Source: Stenogyne calaminthoides (lineage: Eukaryota; Streptophyta; Magnoliopsida; Lamiales; Lamiaceae). From it: a stretch of DNA of 64,000 nt. The position numbers were made by a program, and so were the translations under genes. Each line of letters opens with the position of its first letter. The stretch's first letter is position 1. A model generated the notes under the pieces. It was not told the DNA's origin, did not search any database, and saw only the letters and a program-made list of their open reading frames with translations. This document shows, in pieces, positions 24,916 to 37,150 of the stretch. The DNA is taken from the NCBI GenBank assembly GCA_037126765.1, contig JBBCBC010000007.1:27351667-27415666 (forward strand). The letters are read 5' to 3'.

Positions 24916-27900
24916 TGTAATAACCCAAAACCAAAAATTAAGATTTAATTCATAATCAAATAATTATTAAGTTAAATGTGTTAACGAATAATATATTTGT
25001 GCGAAGATTTAAATTTTACAGGTGACAGACGAGCTTTTTGGACTGGAGGCACTACTAGCACACCGAAGAATAATAAGTTTTAAGGTTCGATTAATAAATA
25101 AATAATTGAAGTCAAGTTTTAATGCTAAAAGAAATTATCTTTTGAAACCCTAAATATGTTTGATTTTATCGCATTGTTAATTTTGCAAAGCCAAAACTCG
25201 TACAAAAAAATACCAAAATTAAAACGACGTGATCCGTATCCCTCCTAATAAGTGGGACTATCAAATGATGGCCCCACAATATCAATAAAATCGGCCCAAT
25301 TAGTTGAAATCTCCCAAGAAATCAAAATATCTAATAAAAATATGATTTCATGGCAAAAAAACTCATTGTAATATGCCCATGAATATTTTCACAATTTATT
25401 TTCATTGAAAAGTGATCGAGTTCATGATCTCAAAACTGTGTTGAAACTATCTTGAAAACAACATCAACAATTAAAAAGTACTTACACTCTCACGATCTTG
25501 CTATTTGTAAAATACCTTAAAAATAATTAAACTTTAAATATGATTCTCAATCTTTACATGTAAATTCACTTATACATATAGGACATGCTCATACTCAGCT
25601 TTAACCAAAACAATTGCTAAAGATATTATCTATAATTTTTTCTTTAGAAATGGGTTGTTTAACTTTAGGAAAATCAAATAAAATAATTAGACATCTCAAT
25701 AAATTCCCAAATTTTATCAGTAGACACTAAACCTCTTTTAGAATATGGAACTATAAATATTTTGTCAAAACTATTGATGAAAATATGATAATTGTAGTCA
25801 TATTTCTAGAAAAGTAATACAAGTATATAATTTCATTACAATCATTTATAAAATCAAAATAAAATACTTAAACTTGTTGAAAATTTATGAAATTAATATA
25901 TGTTATATTACTATTAGTATATAACAAAATTCATTAAGGGAACTAATTGATATTCCTTACTTAATATTCCCAGTTTATTAAAAAAGACTCCCTAGTTACA
26001 CAAATCGTCAAACCTATACTAGTTGCAAACAAAACTCATTTATAACAGTGGGTTTATCCTTAAGCTTCAAAATTTTATATGTTATACCAAACTGTATCTA
26101 GGTCATTTATAAAATTTATTCATGATTTTATCTCAAGTAGAACCCATTTAATAAAATTGTTTCACATAACAGTACTGCAATTCGAAAATACTGGACACCC
26201 AAACTTCCAAGATTTATTACTATCAATTGGCTCAAAAAAATGATACAAAACTTTAGTACGTGATACAAAATTAATTTGGACACTTAATAAATTTTCCAGA
26301 TTTTTCTCAACATTAAAAGTTGGGTAAAAGGATCGTTGAAAGGACTGATCCCGTTTTAGTTTGGTTTTTAACACATCAACTTTAAAGAATTATTTCTCCC
26401 AAACGTTTAATCCAATCATTACGAAATTGTAGTATGTTATTATAAACATTATATACTACATATTTAATTATTTTAATGATTTATTGAAAATCTAAATGTA
26501 TTAAAACATTATTTTAAAATGTGTCCAAAATCGGTCGAAATTCATACCTTCCAAGTTCTAAAACTCTTAAAACACCACAATCATGCTTCTAAACACAAAA
26601 TCAAGGAATCCATCAACATGTAAACATAAAAACTCATGGTAGTATGGGAAAAACTATCTAGTCTTGCCATTTCTACATTTAATAATTAAACACAAATATT
26701 TATCTATTAATCTTCAAGAAAGTGTAGGTTTTTTATCATTACCTTAATGTTTCTTGTTTGAAACTTGAAAATATCTTTCTTTTAGCTTCAAAGTGTGGAA
26801 GAGAAACTCCTCCTTAGCTTGGTGGTGATGGAGGACAAAATTGATAAGGGAGAAGGGGGAAAAGTCCTTCTCCTCTCTTCACTTTCTTATCCTTTTCTCT
26901 CTTTTTTTTTCTTTTGTTACTTACAACCCCAAAATACAAGTGGGGGTATTGTTGTTCATAAATATCAGCTAAAAGGAGAGGGGATGAATGATACGGCTGG
27001 TGATGGAGTGAAGGACAAGGGTGGAGTGGAGTGTTGGGAAAAGAAGGCATGGTGTAGTACTTGCTCAACGTTTATCGAGTGAATGGGTTTTACCATGAAA
27101 GTTTAGCTAAGTTTGCGAAGTTTGCATACTTTGGTGAATTGAATGATTGATATTTGATTTGGAACTTTCATGAAAATGTGTCTTACTTGAATTTTGAAAG
27201 AAGTGAGAATCCAAAGGACTCATGTCCTGAACAACAAACTTAAACAAGTTAAAATGTTTTATCGAATGAAAATAGTTTAAGGAATACACGATGATGCCTC
27301 ATCGAACTCATTAATAATTTTTAATAAATGAATAAGACTAAGTATGGTACAAATTGTGCTATGTAGAGTGTGGCTCGGCTCTAAGGCTCGGAAGTCCCTA
27401 CAAGTCCTAGGCAATTAAGAAGTTTATAACTTTACTTTTTAAAGTTACCAGGTGGGTGACACTATCTGTATTGCAGTGGTTAATATTATATGGACTGTTG
27501 ATGGTTTCTAAAGCAAACAAAATATAAGTATTGATGTTTAAGTATGATAATGCATAAACGTGAAGGTATGAAAATGTATGAGTCGGTGGAGCAAATAGGG
27601 CCCACATATGACGTATTTATTTATATGTGGAGCAAATAGGGCCCACACATGAGTCGGTGGAGCAAATAGGGCTCACACACGATGTATTTATTTATATGTG
27701 GAGCAAATAGGGCCCACACATGAGTCGGTGGAGCAAATAGGGCCCACACACGACATATTTATTTATACATGGAGCAAATAGGGCCCACACATGAGTCGAT
27801 GGAGCAAATAGGGCCCACATACGACGTATTTTATGAGTGGAGCAAATAGGGCCCACATATGATGTATTAATAAATGTTTAAACAAGCTTAATCTCTACAA

Positions 27901-28446
27901 AAAAGTCATGATGAACAATTATACTTAAATGATCAAAGAGTAAGTTAAAGCATAATCGAAGAATGAAAGATGGGAACGGGTAAAAGCTTCTAATTTTAGA
28001 ATTCTGTCAATTTGTATAACAACATACAGGTTGCCCGCTGAGATTTTTATCTCACCTCAACTTTAACATTTTTAGGTTACGAAACGGAGGCCCGGGAGTT
28101 GCAGTAGACGGCAGTTTCCCCACTTGCTTTTATGTATCTAAATAAATGAATAAAGGATAAGTTAACTATTGAACATTTATTTCATAAACTCCAGTATCAC
28201 TTATTCGAGAGTCGTACTTGAGACTCGTCAATGCTACTTTTACTAAACCGTGAATGATCTTTTGAATATGGCTACCCTATTATTGAGACGTTAATTATTT
28301 ATTTCCGCTGCAAATTAATTATCTTATGATTAATGTTTTGCTTTTAAAGAAAACTTTTGGCTCAGTTTTTCGATTCACTAAGTGATGACTCAAATTTAGA
28401 TCGTCGAGACCTCTAAAGTCGATTTTTTGAATTCCGGGGCGTTACA
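24916..28446 (-). mobile_element. Solo LTR of a long gypsy family (G1)
   Basis: On the minus strand it starts TGTAACGCCCCGGAATTC at 28446 and ends GGTTATTACA at 24916 (3531 bp). Flanks are ACTGA (24911-24915) and ACTAA (28447-28451), a target duplication with one mismatch. The first 370 nt match the plus-strand fragment at 34011-34377. No pol sequence is present. The AT-rich interior 25000-26700 shows nothing else; ORFs around 26800-27080 on both strands are low-complexity overlaps. Confidence 0.8.
27581..27870. repeat. 71-bp tandem repeat in the G1 LTR
   Basis: Four units starting AGTCGGTGG (or AGTCGATGG) at 27581, 27652, 27723 and 27793. Each contains two copies of GGAGCAAATAGGGCCCACA. Confidence 0.93.
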
Positions 28447-29025
28447 ACTAAAGCTCAAGCTATTCTGATGTATAAGATAGTGGTCATGAATAAATTCAAT
28501 CTGGAGAGAACAATTTCTGATCATGCCATGAAGTTTGCAGGTGGTAAGAAAATGAAAAGTGCTCTACCATATCCTTGAATGATCTTTGCTCTGCTGGACA
28601 GGTTGAATATTGCTAGGGAACCTGTTGAAAGTCTTGGTGGAATGATTCTTGACTTAGGAATTTCCAAAGTATTGTTGAAAGGAAACAGGATTCTTGACTT
28701 ACCATACAGGAGACCTAATGCAGAAGGAGATCAAGCTGAGCCTGAGGTTGTTGAACCTGCTGCTGCACCGAATGCTAGCAACAATGATGGTGGCATTGAT
28801 CTGTGAAACACTCCAGTTCAGTCTATTACTATTCACAGGAATTTTATACTTCAGCAAATTGAAAATTTGGAGGATCAGATTGTTGAGCTGAATGTTATGA
28901 AGAGCTTCTGGGAGAGGTTGCTTTCTGCTCTACCAGGGGGAGTAGCACCTGATACACCTAAAGTTGCTACTGAAGAAGCTGATATAAATGATATCATAGA
29001 TGCAGTCTATGATGATCTCCCATGA
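28447..29025 (+). pseudogene. Family C accessory ORF remnant, part 2
   Basis: Resumes the frame of 24718-24915 with KAQAILMYKIVVMNKF, then HAMKFAGGKKMKSALPYP, a TGA, and MIFALLDRLNIAREPVESLGG. A TGA at 28803 is followed in frame by a leucine/glutamate-rich coiled-coil-like tail that ends around 29025. This is the C-terminal half of a plant transposon protein-like accessory ORF just before the family C PPT. The function is unknown. Confidence 0.65.
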
Positions 29026-29790
29026 TGGTTGAATGGGGGAGTTTGTTTTGAGATCATGAAGACAGGGGGAGCTAAGAAGAAGTTGAGGGGGAGCATGTGC
29101 AGGACTTGATGATGCTGCAACTAATGTTTCAGTTTGATCACTTCCACTCTCTGTGTTTGTCCTTCCTTATTCATGATATCTTATTTCTTTTTACAAGTTA
29201 TTTCCTAAACTATGTTCATTTGGTTATGTAATTATTGAACAATAGTTGGTAGGTTGCTTGTTTATGTTTATGAGTATTAGTACTTGTTCTGATATTCTGT
29301 TTTTTGAGTATTGATTGTTGGTTTGCTCTGATAATCATACTTTGTTGATTTAGGTTCAGATATTTGTCATTGCTCTGATTATCTTACCTTGTTGTTTGGA
29401 TAAGAGTAATTTGTGTAGATTGTTCAGTATGATCTGTTCATATCTTCCTGACAGCTCTACTCTATTCCTTGATTGATGGAAATATGTTCAAATAACATAT
29501 GTAGACTTTGCCTGCAAGTATAAGTATTGATAGATGTTGTACTTGTATCATTTTCCTTTTTCTTTTTGCTCTGATATATTCTAGCATTATGCTCTGATGA
29601 AATTTCTCTGCAGATTGAAGTTTCTCAAACAAATGAAATTGTTTGATGATGTTTATTCGATTCTTGATAGCTACATAATGGTTTGACACTTAGTAGTGCA
29701 ACTGATATGATTATGAGCTCTATCATGCACAATACTTGATGTATTTGTTATTTCAGGTGTGTTGTAGCAGAAAGATCGAATGGGGGAGAT
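29026..29790 (+). other. Family C 3' non-coding region with several polypurine tracts
   Basis: GGGGGAG motifs occur at about 29035, 29074 and 29087, with another inside the ORF at 28936. The last, AATGGGGGAGAT at 29780-29790, directly precedes the LTR. Between them the sequence is T-rich and non-coding. Multiple tracts ahead of the LTR are a described Sirevirus trait. Confidence 0.75.
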
Positions 29791-30620
29791 TGTTGATGTT
29801 GCAACCGATGTTACAACATTGGTTACAACATCAGTATTCATCATTTCTTCTTAACTACTAACACTTATGTGTTCATTGTTGTCTTTAATGTTGTTGACTG
29901 CAGGTTGACGATCTAGGTTGTTCTGCAAGATTCCAGAAGGTTCCACAAGCTTCAAGAATTGAGTAGAAGAAACTCTATCATGCGGCTATTTTCAGAAGAG
30001 TGGAGAAGACCCACTAAGTGGAGTAGTTACAAAGATCATGGGTTAAGTGGATGGAAGAGTTTCTAGATCCTTCAAGGAGGCTCTAGTAAAGCTACACGAA
30101 GTCTATAAATAGAAGATCTTGATGTTCATATCAAGTGTTGCAAATCGTGTACTGGTTAGTCGAAGCAACAACAAATCATCAACTGTAGAGTGCTTAGTGC
30201 ATCCAGAGTGATAGGGTCGTTGTTGTGGAGTGATTAGTCATAGAGAGTAATTGTAGGGTTTACAATACCTCGAGTTGGTGCTGAATTTATTTTATGTGAA
30301 ATGTTAGTCTCGGTGTTAGATAGTTTCATACACATAGAATAGTCACCTTTGGTCGTGTAGAGATACACTTAGCCTTTCGATCATATGATTGATCTTGTTT
30401 CAAGAGGATTCGATTTGTGAACCTCTTTGTACTCATTATTTTGATAAATAGTGATTTCGGCCATAAGGCATCACAATCTATATTGATATAGATTGTGCAA
30501 ACTCTTATTACAATTCGTGTGTTGTGTTTCTGAGTCTTCCGTTGTTTCTGTCTTTTGAATGTTACTTTGAGTATTACAACATTCAGTGTAACATTACTCT
30601 GTTTTTACTTAACACAACCT
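29791..30620 (+). repeat. Family C 3' LTR
   Basis: Starts TGTTGATGTTGCAACC one base after the PPT. A TATA box, TATAAATA, lies at 30105-30112. The 3' end is not certain because the gypsy LTR G2 abuts it near 30620. Confidence 0.7.
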
Positions 30621-32943
30621 CGCGTCACACACTTTCAAAATATATTTATTGTTTATTTTATTTTGTCATTATATTAAAATTCCTATCAATTTAGATAAAG
30701 ATTAATTTGTAGTCCATAAGTTTTTTCCCCTGAATTTCTCTTTCCGGATACATTTTCTTAATTTAATTTGAGTATTAATTTTTAGACGTTTGTTTTAGAA
30801 CCAAACTTTCAAATATCACAAAATTAAGTTTTGATTTAATCTTTCAAGTTTGAACGTCCAAATCAATATGGTCAATGAGTGACTTTCAATGACTTTAATC
30901 TCTTTACTTTTCAGCTAAAAATTGTTCATCTTCCCTCTTTATATACATATCTTTTAATTATTTATTTAACTTATTCTTTTATAAAATTATTATAATTTAT
31001 ATTATTTTGAGATATGAATTCAAAAGTATTTTTTAATATTTAAATTCTATAGTCCTTATCTCATTCAAGCTCAAACCTCTTTTTATCTATATAAATGAAA
31101 TTTTAAATTTCAATCCTTATTTATTTAAGCCCAATTAAAATTTAATTACACTTATATATCTCTTTTTAAGCCCAAGCCCATTTCTAATACATCTATTTAT
31201 CTGAGATTTACCCTAGATTACTTACATCCTCATATACACATTCTTAAACCCTATATTCAATCTCCTCATGCAGCAAGAACTCACGGTATCTTATTTAATT
31301 TCTTCTTCAACAAGAACTCATGGTATCTCCTTCCATCTGTTTTCTTTAATTACTTTGTAAATATGTTGTTACTATCCATAAATAATCCTATTCCATGAAG
31401 CATGAGAATTAGGTGACGTGGGTGTTGGTGCTTAGATTTTGAAGAACATTATACATGAGATAATATTTTGTTAACTCTTTTTAATAGTATCAATGTTTGG
31501 TGAATTATTTAAGAGATGATAGTATATAATGGCTGCTGGGATTGTAATTAGGATTTAATAAATTATTATCTAAGTTGTTATAAATTATGGAATTAATTAA
31601 ATGGGATTGAGCGTAGAAACAAGATTTATGTCATTATACATTAGGAGTATGTGAGATTTGATCAGATTGTTGCTGTGTATATGGAATTCGGCTCGGGATT
31701 AATTAACTGAAATATTTGCAAAATATTTTATTCATAAAGATTAAGATAGTAAATCATGTCAGATTAGGCGAAATAGGAGTATTAGTTTATTAGATATTTT
31801 ATTCATTAAGATTAAGATAGTAAATCATGTCAGATTAGGCGAAAGAGGAGTATTAGTTTATTAGAAGTTTAAGAATTATGGTGGGTGATGTTAAATTTAG
31901 AGTTCTAATTAGGATTTATGCTATTTTAATTTGAGGATTTATCTCCTAAGTAGATATGATTTTTATGTTAGGTATTGATGATTGCAAGGGCTAAGTTTTA
32001 AGGCTTATGCATCCATTTTCATCCACGACATACATTTTCAGGTGGGGTTTTATTGCTTTAATCTCTACAGTGATTAGTAGAGATCTTTTGCATGTAGTAT
32101 TCGGTGTTATATGTTTTAAAAAAATTATTTAGTTGTCTACAATGTGAATTATTTTCCCAATGTTATGCAAATGTTATGTTGGCAAAGTAACTAATAGCTA
32201 GGGGCCCTAATGTGGTCCGGGACCGACTGGTCTTCGGGTGTATCCCGTCATGCTCGGCAAAGTCTAATAGTCAGGTCTTTATTGAGTTCCGGGACCAACG
32301 GGTCTTCGGGTTTAACCCGCCGTGCTCCCAAGTTCTATGGCAATGTTTCTATGACAAATTTCTATAGCAAAGCATCTATGTCAAAGTGGGAAAGTTTCTA
32401 TGGCAAAGTTTATGTGACAAAGTGAATGTGATTTACTAAGTTGATTTACTTGATTATTTATTTTCAACATTTAATATTGAATAACTTGGCACCACTGAGT
32501 GTGCCATGATCACCCCTCATTTAATATTTTTAGATTAAAGAGCTGATGGCGGGGAGAGGCGATGGATGATGCTATTTGAAGTAATTTATTATTTAAGATT
32601 GATAACAAGTTTAGTCCTTTATTAAGTTTTATGCGAAGAAGATTTTATTTAATAGTTACGTTATAGTACAATTGGTATTTTAAATTAATTTTTATTTCAA
32701 GAAAATAATTAATGTTTATGCTTCCGCTATTTGTCAAGTAAATTTGTTATTTAATAAGTTCAAAGGTCTTCCACTTCATATTTTATTATTATTGACGGTT
32801 TTCGCTGTTTAAATAAAGTATTTTTAATATAATAGTCATTGTTCTTTACTGTTAGGGATTTGAAATTCAAATTTAGTCGCGCTCAAGTTAGTTATTTTAT
32901 CTACTTTTTAGAAAGTTCATTTTATGAAAATTGGGGCGTGACA
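30621..32943 (+). repeat. G2 5' LTR
   Basis: Ends TTGGGGCGTGACA. The interior holds a 71-bp direct duplication (31723-31864), two copies of a motif with CGGGACCRAC(T/G)GGTCTTCGGG near 32218 and 32289, and repeated CTATGGCAAAG words at 32330-32425. Confidence 0.75.
31723..31864. repeat. 71-bp direct duplication in the G2 LTR
   Basis: Two adjacent copies (31723-31793 and 31794-31864) share AAATCATGTCAGATTAGGCG. They differ at only a few bases. Confidence 0.92.
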
Positions 32944-32946
32944 GAG

Positions 32947-32958
32947 TGGTATTAGAGC
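32947..32958 (+). promoter_or_regulatory. G2 primer-binding site
   Basis: TGGTATTAGAGC, three bases after the LTR, is the initiator-Met PBS with one C-to-T change. Confidence 0.85.
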
Positions 32959-33814
32959 AGGTCTACGTTCTTGTAGACTTGTAAAAAAAAAAATCTTTAA
33001 GGGCCTAGTTTATTTAAAGTGTATTAATTAACGAGGTAATAATTTTTAAAAAAAAAATTAATGGTCATCCATCATCGCCACCTGCTTCAACTCTACAAGG
33101 TACATACATTACATACTATATTTCATTTTTTTTCAAAATTAGAGCATGCCATGATCATGCTACGAAAATACTTAATTATTCAAAAGAAATTATTTCACCA
33201 TCCATGCATACATAATTTATTACTATCTGAATTTCGAGGACGAAATTTTTTAAAGCAGAGAAAAGTGTAATATATACCTAAGAAAGTATATATACTTCAC
33301 AACCATGCATTATACATTTTATTCTATGTTACAAAACAATGTCATGCTATGACTATATTGCCAAGCAGCAAGTGTATTAAACGTGACGTTACATGTCCCA
33401 AGTGCATCATTTACATGAATATTTACAAATTTATCATATGAAATGTTATTTTTCCATGAACATATACACGACATGCTTATTACATTCTATAGATCCTCGC
33501 ATTAGGATATACAAGAGTTGATTGTAGATGATTTTAGTTACTAGGGAGCACAAGGGACTCATGAAATGTACATGGTTATGAGAATGTGTAGTATGCCTAA
33601 AGTTCTTGAGGTTAATATACCATGATCAATGATGTTATTTTGGATATTTATAAGAAGCACTTTGGATGCTGATTTGCACGTGATTTAAATGGGAAACTTT
33701 AATGTTACATTGGTATAGATTGGTTAACTAGGCATCAAGAGAAGCATCCATGACTTTCTGAGTGGTGGTAAGTTGATAAATTTCGAGGACGAAGTTTTTA
33801 TTAGTGGTGGAGAA
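32959..33814 (+). pseudogene. G2 interior remnant
   Basis: What remains encodes YIGIDWLTRHQEKH near 33712, which fits the conserved GMDWLxxH block at the end of gypsy protease. The 3'-terminal motif ATTTCGAGGACGAA occurs twice (about 33229 and 33779), so the interior seems to be two deletion-joined 3' ends. No RT or integrase is left. Confidence 0.6.
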
Positions 33815-34010
33815 TGTAATAACCGCAATTTTTAAAGAATATATATATTTTTTGTTTATTTTAGTTTTTCATTATATTAAAATTCACAATCAATTTAGAT
33901 AGAGATTAATTTGTAGTCCATAACTTTTTTCCCCTAAATTTCTCTTTTCGGTTACATTTTCTGAATTTAATTTGAATATTAATTTTTAGTCGTTTCTTTT
34001 AGAACCAAAC
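33815..34010 (+). repeat. G2 3' LTR, truncated
   Basis: Starts TGTAATAACCGC after a purine-rich GGTGGAGAA. It ends where the G1-type LTR begins at 34011. Confidence 0.8.
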
Positions 34011-34377
34011 TGTAACGCCCCGGAATTCAAAAAGTCAACTTTAGAGATCTCGACAATTTAAACCTGTGTTATTATTTAGTGAATCGGAAAGATGAGCAAG
34101 AAAATTTCTTTAACAGTAAAATATTAATCGTAAGATAATTAATTTGCAGCGGAAAAACACATATACAATTTTAACAAAAAGTAGCCATGTTCAAAATATT
34201 CATTTCATGATTTTATGGAAACATCACCGACAAGTCTCAAGCACGACTCTCGGGATGAAATTAAGTTCATCAGTTAACTTGTACTTTAAATCCATTTAGG
34301 TACATAAAAGCATGTGGGGAAACGTCTGTCTACTGCAGCTCCCGGGCCACAGCATCGTAACATGAAAAGCAAGTATG
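34011..34377 (+). repeat. G1-family LTR fragment
   Basis: Starts TGTAACGCCCCGGAATTC and aligns for about 370 bases with the minus strand of 28446-28080, including AATTAATTTGCAGCGGAAA. It breaks off at the junction with A4. Confidence 0.88.
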
Positions 34378-34743
34378 CCTGATCAGAATACGTGTGAATC
34401 ATTTTGGACTAACATCCAACTTACTGATCGCCTGAGGGCAGATCAGTTCAGTGTCTATCAGTTTAACTGATGTGCGGAAGCTAAGTTTAACCCATGTGAA
34501 AAACCAGTTTGTTAAATTAAAATTCTGAGTAATCTGTTTTATATCAGATGACAAAGTATCAAAACTGATCAGATCAGTTGCTTGGTGCAAATCTGATCCA
34601 GACTCACAATATGCATGTAATATTTTAACAAGTAGTGTGCAAAGTGTAAAGAAGATAAATCAGATAATGCACACCAGATTTTTTTAGTGGTTCGGACAAC
34701 TTGTCCTACGTCCACTCTTCCGTATCAGCAGGGGCACCGAAAC
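34378..34743 (-). repeat. A4 LTR remnant
   Basis: Reverse complement of the family A LTR, from the CTGATCAGG region to GGTGCCCC, with TCCGAACCACTA. The rest of the LTR towards its TGTTGGG start is deleted, so the remnant joins the PPT directly. Confidence 0.88.
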
Positions 34744-34758
34744 AATTTCCCCCTTTTT
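34744..34758 (-). promoter_or_regulatory. A4 polypurine tract
   Basis: On the minus strand, CAAAAAGGGGGAAAT precedes the LTR remnant, as in A2 and A3. Confidence 0.85.
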
Positions 34759-34949
34759 GATGGAACCAAAACATTAAATCAGAAAAACGGATAACTAATA
34801 ATGTAAAGAATAGAAACAACAGAAATCAGAAGACAATGAGTCGTTGTCTTAAGTTCAAAAAATATAACGGATTCTCATTAAATATAAGGAGATACAAGTA
34901 CAGAGAATCTCAGGAAACCTAACATCTGATCCTAACATATTAAAAAAAC

Positions 34950-35816
34950 TTACGAAGCAGTCCTCAGATCCATAGGAATTTCAAATATATCATATAATTT
35001 GATAAGTACATCTCTCTGTCTATCAGCTTCAATGATATCTCCTCGTTCCAGAGTCTGGTAGTACAATTTCTTGAATGCAACAGGATCAAAGGACTTATCT
35101 GACCTGAATGGTGGTATCATTGTTTCATACCTAGGTGTTGTGGGCACTAAGGACATGATTTTTCCTTCTCGCATCACTACTTTGCAGAAATCTTCGTATT
35201 TGACTTCTAGCCAGTTGAGGAATTCTTCATCGAACTTCACCTGATCTGGGTCTTCTGGTATGCACTGGATAATATAGACATCACAGAGCCAGACTGCTTT
35301 GATCATCTTCCATTCTTCGTGCAGATCTTCACGACATACCAGAATGTTCAGAATCGGAGCAGGTATTGCTCTTTCTTCCCAGTCAGTATCTTCAGCAATG
35401 GCATCTTTCTTTCTCTGTCTTCTAACGTATGCTCGGTTAAGCCCAGCTGCCTCTTTCAACTTATGCCTCCTAGTGGCTTCCTCAATGACTTTCCTTCTAT
35501 TGTCTTGGTTCTTCTTTTCCTTCATCTGCTCTTTACTCAGTAGCATCTCTGATTCTGTAACAACTAATTTCTGAATGAGCTTCTTTCCTTTCAGTTGTTT
35601 TTTCTTTTCAACTTCTGCTTTAGCCGTTTCTTCTGCTTCCATCTTCTTTATCAGCTCAAGACTCTTCGCTTGATCATCGATTTCAAAGCGTTTCTGAACA
35701 GTTGAGGAAAAATCCTCAATCCTGTCTACACGATCAGTCAGATCTCCTACTGACGCTTTCTGTTCAGATATAGAACATTTCAGCAAGTTCAATGTCGGGA
35801 ACCTCAGCAGCAACAT
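34950..35816 (-). pseudogene. A4 accessory ORF, C-terminal part (288-codon open stretch)
   Basis: The best-preserved C-terminal module of the family A-type accessory protein. A charged helical region (KKMEAEETAKAEVEKKK) is followed by a globular end with WLCDVYIIQCIPEDPDQ, FLNWLEVKYEDF and KLYDIFEIP. A3 has WLLDAFVLDLVPKE, FLNWLENKHPDF and KLYRIFNVP in the same order. It has no signal peptide or membrane segment, so an envelope role is not supported. It is out of frame with the upstream part, so the protein is not intact. Whether the module binds nucleic acid or protein is unknown. Confidence 0.75.
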
Positions 35817-37150
35817 ATTTTGGGACTTGGGCAGCGACTAAGGTGAGTGGACCTTCAGATGTTTCGGCTTGTTTTTCTGGTCCACTTCCTTCCCCCTTTT
35901 TGGTTTCATCAAAAAGAGTTGCAAGTTTCCGCTCAAGTATCCCAAATTATTTTAGCATCTCCTGCTTCAGCTCATCAATCTCCATAGGAGTGATGCGAAT
36001 GGTTGTGTCTGACTGAGTTGGTCCCAACATCCTACTTACTGCTTTTTCCAGTACAGTTTTGGCCTTAGACATAGACACTTCAAATATTTGCCAAGCTGCA
36101 TCGAAACTGGTGTCTGCCTTCATCAGAGATTTGTAAACTTCTTCGAGCGAAATTTTGATGTCAGATAACGTAGACACCTCAGCTCCAAGTTTGTCTGCCA
36201 GTAGCTCAACGCGCTTCATCTCCCAGTCAGCAATATCAGTATGCATATCGGAGAGCTTAACAACTGTAAGGTTTTGTTCTGACTCAACTATTTGCCTTCT
36301 CTTTTCTTCCATCTGACTCATCAGATTCACCACCAGTACGTTGAATTGAGCTTCAACGGATACCTTTACCCCATCTTGAATAGTCATCAAAATTAGATCT
36401 AGGGTCTCAGGTGTAATCATGACAGCCTTCTCAGATGTTGATGCCTCGCCAACTAGGGTCTCATATGCTTCACCCTCAGCCGGTTCATCGGTAGCTATCT
36501 CCTCATCAGCATACATCACATCTTCATTCTCATCCAGGTAACCCATCTTCTTGTTAATCAACCAGTTAACATCAGCATCTGATTCTAACTCTTCCGCACT
36601 GCTGACTCCAGCTAACTGCTTCATCTTTAATTCCATGTCAACAAACGTAGGTTAGCCCAACACTTCCAGGATTATCAGAAAATCCTCAATCTCCTGCAGT
36701 CTGATATCCCTCCAAAAAAGAATATCCGCCACCTGCTGTCTGACCCATGGGTGTTCCACCAGATAAGGAAAGGTCTTGTTCAAATAATTATCGACACGTT
36801 GTCTCAAGAACTTGACAGCAAGGTGAATCTATTATGGGGAATCAGGTTCAATCACCGTCCTGCGGTTGAAGGGGTTGTTGATCACAGAAACAAACATTGC
36901 CTTCTGCCGATCTGACTGGCCAGGTGAATAGGGTTCTTTTGGCAGATTAACCTCTGAAGGAATTGGTTGTGGTGAGGCTTGTTCTAGTTCCGGTTGCTCT
37001 TGTGTAATCTGGTCCGGTTGAGCAATCTTAGGTTGAGGTGAGATGGGTTGTCTGATGGGTGATGGTGTTTTGGACATTTTGAAAGAGGGTGATGGAGATT
37101 TTGAAGTGGGAGTGGGTGATCTGTGAACGAGTATGGGTTCTTGAGCTGGC
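35817..37150 (-). pseudogene. A4 accessory ORF, central part
   Basis: In minus order: a proline-rich, SP-rich stretch (SPSPSFKMSKTPSPIRQP near 37080); a spacer with a stop near 36830; a long coiled-coil-like stretch 36636-35947; then FDETKKGEG at about 35898, encoded by an internal polypurine tract. The layout equals A3 49350-50690. The N-terminal module is absent because the sequence joins a LINE fragment near 37150. Confidence 0.75.

Larger units (their letters stand above)
30621..34010 (+). mobile_element. G2: gutted Ty3/gypsy element
   Basis: Two copies of the same LTR start: 30632-30850 corresponds to 33826-34010, with GATTAATTTGTAGTCCATAA in both. The 5' LTR ends at 32943 and is followed by a PBS. 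Only about 0.87 kb of interior is left, and the 3' LTR is cut at 34010 by another LTR. The exact 5' end is unclear because the first bases differ from TGTAATAACCGC at 33815. Confidence 0.75.

Noticed and set aside
26795..27082. Overlapping ORFs on both strands around 26800-27080
   Set aside because: They lie inside the G1 solo LTR in low-complexity purine/pyrimidine sequence with no recognisable domain.
34950..35816. A 288-codon minus ORF that could be taken for a host gene
   Set aside because: It aligns in motif order with the C-terminus of the A3 accessory ORF and sits next to a PPT and LTR remnant, so it is element-derived.
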